A stretch of 5,468 bases of DNA from Lonsdalea quercina subsp. quercina. GTDB taxonomy: Bacteria > Pseudomonadota > Gammaproteobacteria > Enterobacterales > Enterobacteriaceae. Each line of letters begins with the position of its first letter. The first letter of the stretch is position 1. Under the pieces are notes generated by a model that ran no database searches, had not been told where the DNA came from, and was given only the letters and a program-made list of their open reading frames with translations. Shown piece after piece: positions 5,284 through 5,468 of this stretch. The translations under genes and the position numbers were made by a program. The stretch covers positions 90,200 to 95,667 of the forward strand of contig NZ_JIBO01000016.1 in assembly GCF_000688655.1 (NCBI RefSeq). Direction: 5' to 3'.

Positions 5284-5389
5284 GGACGTCAGGTTCGGGT
5301 CAATAGCGTTTCAATCGCCGGGTACGCCGGCCAGCATCCCCAGTAGCAATATACACTGAGATTACGAGACTTATCACAGGAGTACAAAG

Positions 5390-5468
5390 ATGGCGTCTTC
5401 AAAAACTCGTCCGTTCACCTTTACCAAAGACGATGTTGAAATTATTGCACGTGAAACGCTGTACAAAG
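5390..5468 (+). CDS. nudF: NudF, ADP-ribose pyrophosphatase, N-terminal 26 codons only
   Basis: The translation begins MASSKTRPFTFTKDDVEIIA and continues RETLYK before the window ends. The stretch from FTKDDVEIIARETLY is nearly identical to the E. coli NudF N-terminus (FGKNDVEIIARETLY, from memory), and the position divergent from tolC is also that of nudF. Family knowledge: NudF is a homodimeric cytoplasmic Nudix hydrolase splitting ADP-ribose to AMP and ribose 5-phosphate. The Nudix box lies further in and cannot be checked. The start is supported by AGGAG at 5378-5382, seven bases upstream. The first eight or so residues differ from E. coli, where the family is variable. Confidence 0.9.
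   Translation, partial: MASSKTRPFTFTKDDVEIIARETLYK

Larger units (their letters stand above)
5029..5389. other. Divergent tolC-nudF intergenic region (361 bases)
   Basis: No protein or RNA gene is supported. The tolC side (5035-5200) holds the Shine-Dalgarno, two promoter-like elements and a MarA-type box. The nudF side (5200-5389) holds a nested palindrome, a tandem TGACGG-type repeat, a short hairpin GCCGG/CCGGC (5317-5331), and the nudF Shine-Dalgarno. GGGAA/TTCCC (5187-5200, CAAT loop) lies between two direct copies of TGATGCAT (5159-5166 and 5203-5210). No strong promoter towards nudF was found; TATACA (5350-5355) is a possible -10 but has no -35. Confidence 0.55.

Noticed and set aside
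5270..5304. TTGACG (5270-5275) as the -35 of a nudF promoter
   Set aside because: No acceptable -10 lies 15-19 bases downstream; the nearest AT-rich hexamer is over 20 bases away. The motif is better explained as part of the direct repeat.
1..5468. Mobile element, CRISPR array, toxin-antitoxin or phage defence genes
   Set aside because: No transposase, integrase, long terminal inverted repeats, evenly spaced repeats or defence domains were seen; apart from the Sel1-repeat gene, every gene matches conserved enterobacterial neighbours.

Overview
The window is a stretch of enterobacterial core chromosome built around tolC. Protein similarity (judged from memory of the Escherichia coli proteins, no search run) places it in the order Enterobacterales. 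The TolC, YgiB, YgiC, YgiD and NudF sequences are close to E. coli but clearly divergent, which fits a plant- or insect-associated lineage such as Pectobacteriaceae (Dickeya, Brenneria, Pectobacterium). That family assignment is inference.

Layout, left to right: the 3' part of ygiD (LigB-type extradiol dioxygenase, + strand, cut by the window edge) converges on a small gene for a secreted Sel1-repeat protein (- strand). Upstream of that gene lies a 225-base spacer holding its probable promoter and a good intrinsic terminator for ygiC. Then, all on the - strand and transcribed right to left, come tolC (outer-membrane efflux and secretion channel), ygiB (DUF1190 lipoprotein) and ygiC (ATP-grasp protein related to glutathionylspermidine synthetase). 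A 361-base divergent intergenic region follows, and the window ends in the first 26 codons of nudF (ADP-ribose pyrophosphatase) on the + strand.

The tolC-ygiB-ygiC order and the divergent nudF are as in E. coli. The main departure is the Sel1-repeat gene between ygiC and ygiD, which I do not recall at this site in E. coli. ygiB and ygiC are 12 bases apart and very likely co-translated. A hairpin with a weak U-tract follows tolC, so ygiBC may be expressed partly by read-through from tolC. Upstream of tolC there is a near-consensus MarA/SoxS/Rob box, an extended -10 just downstream of it and a second promoter-like pair further upstream, suggesting stress induction of the channel as known in E. 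coli.

No mobile element, CRISPR array, tRNA, rRNA or phage gene was seen. I found no wholly new system. The points most worth following are the pairing of an ATP-grasp ligase with a lipoprotein ending in Gly-Gly, the inserted Sel1-repeat gene, and the palindrome-rich tolC-nudF intergenic region.
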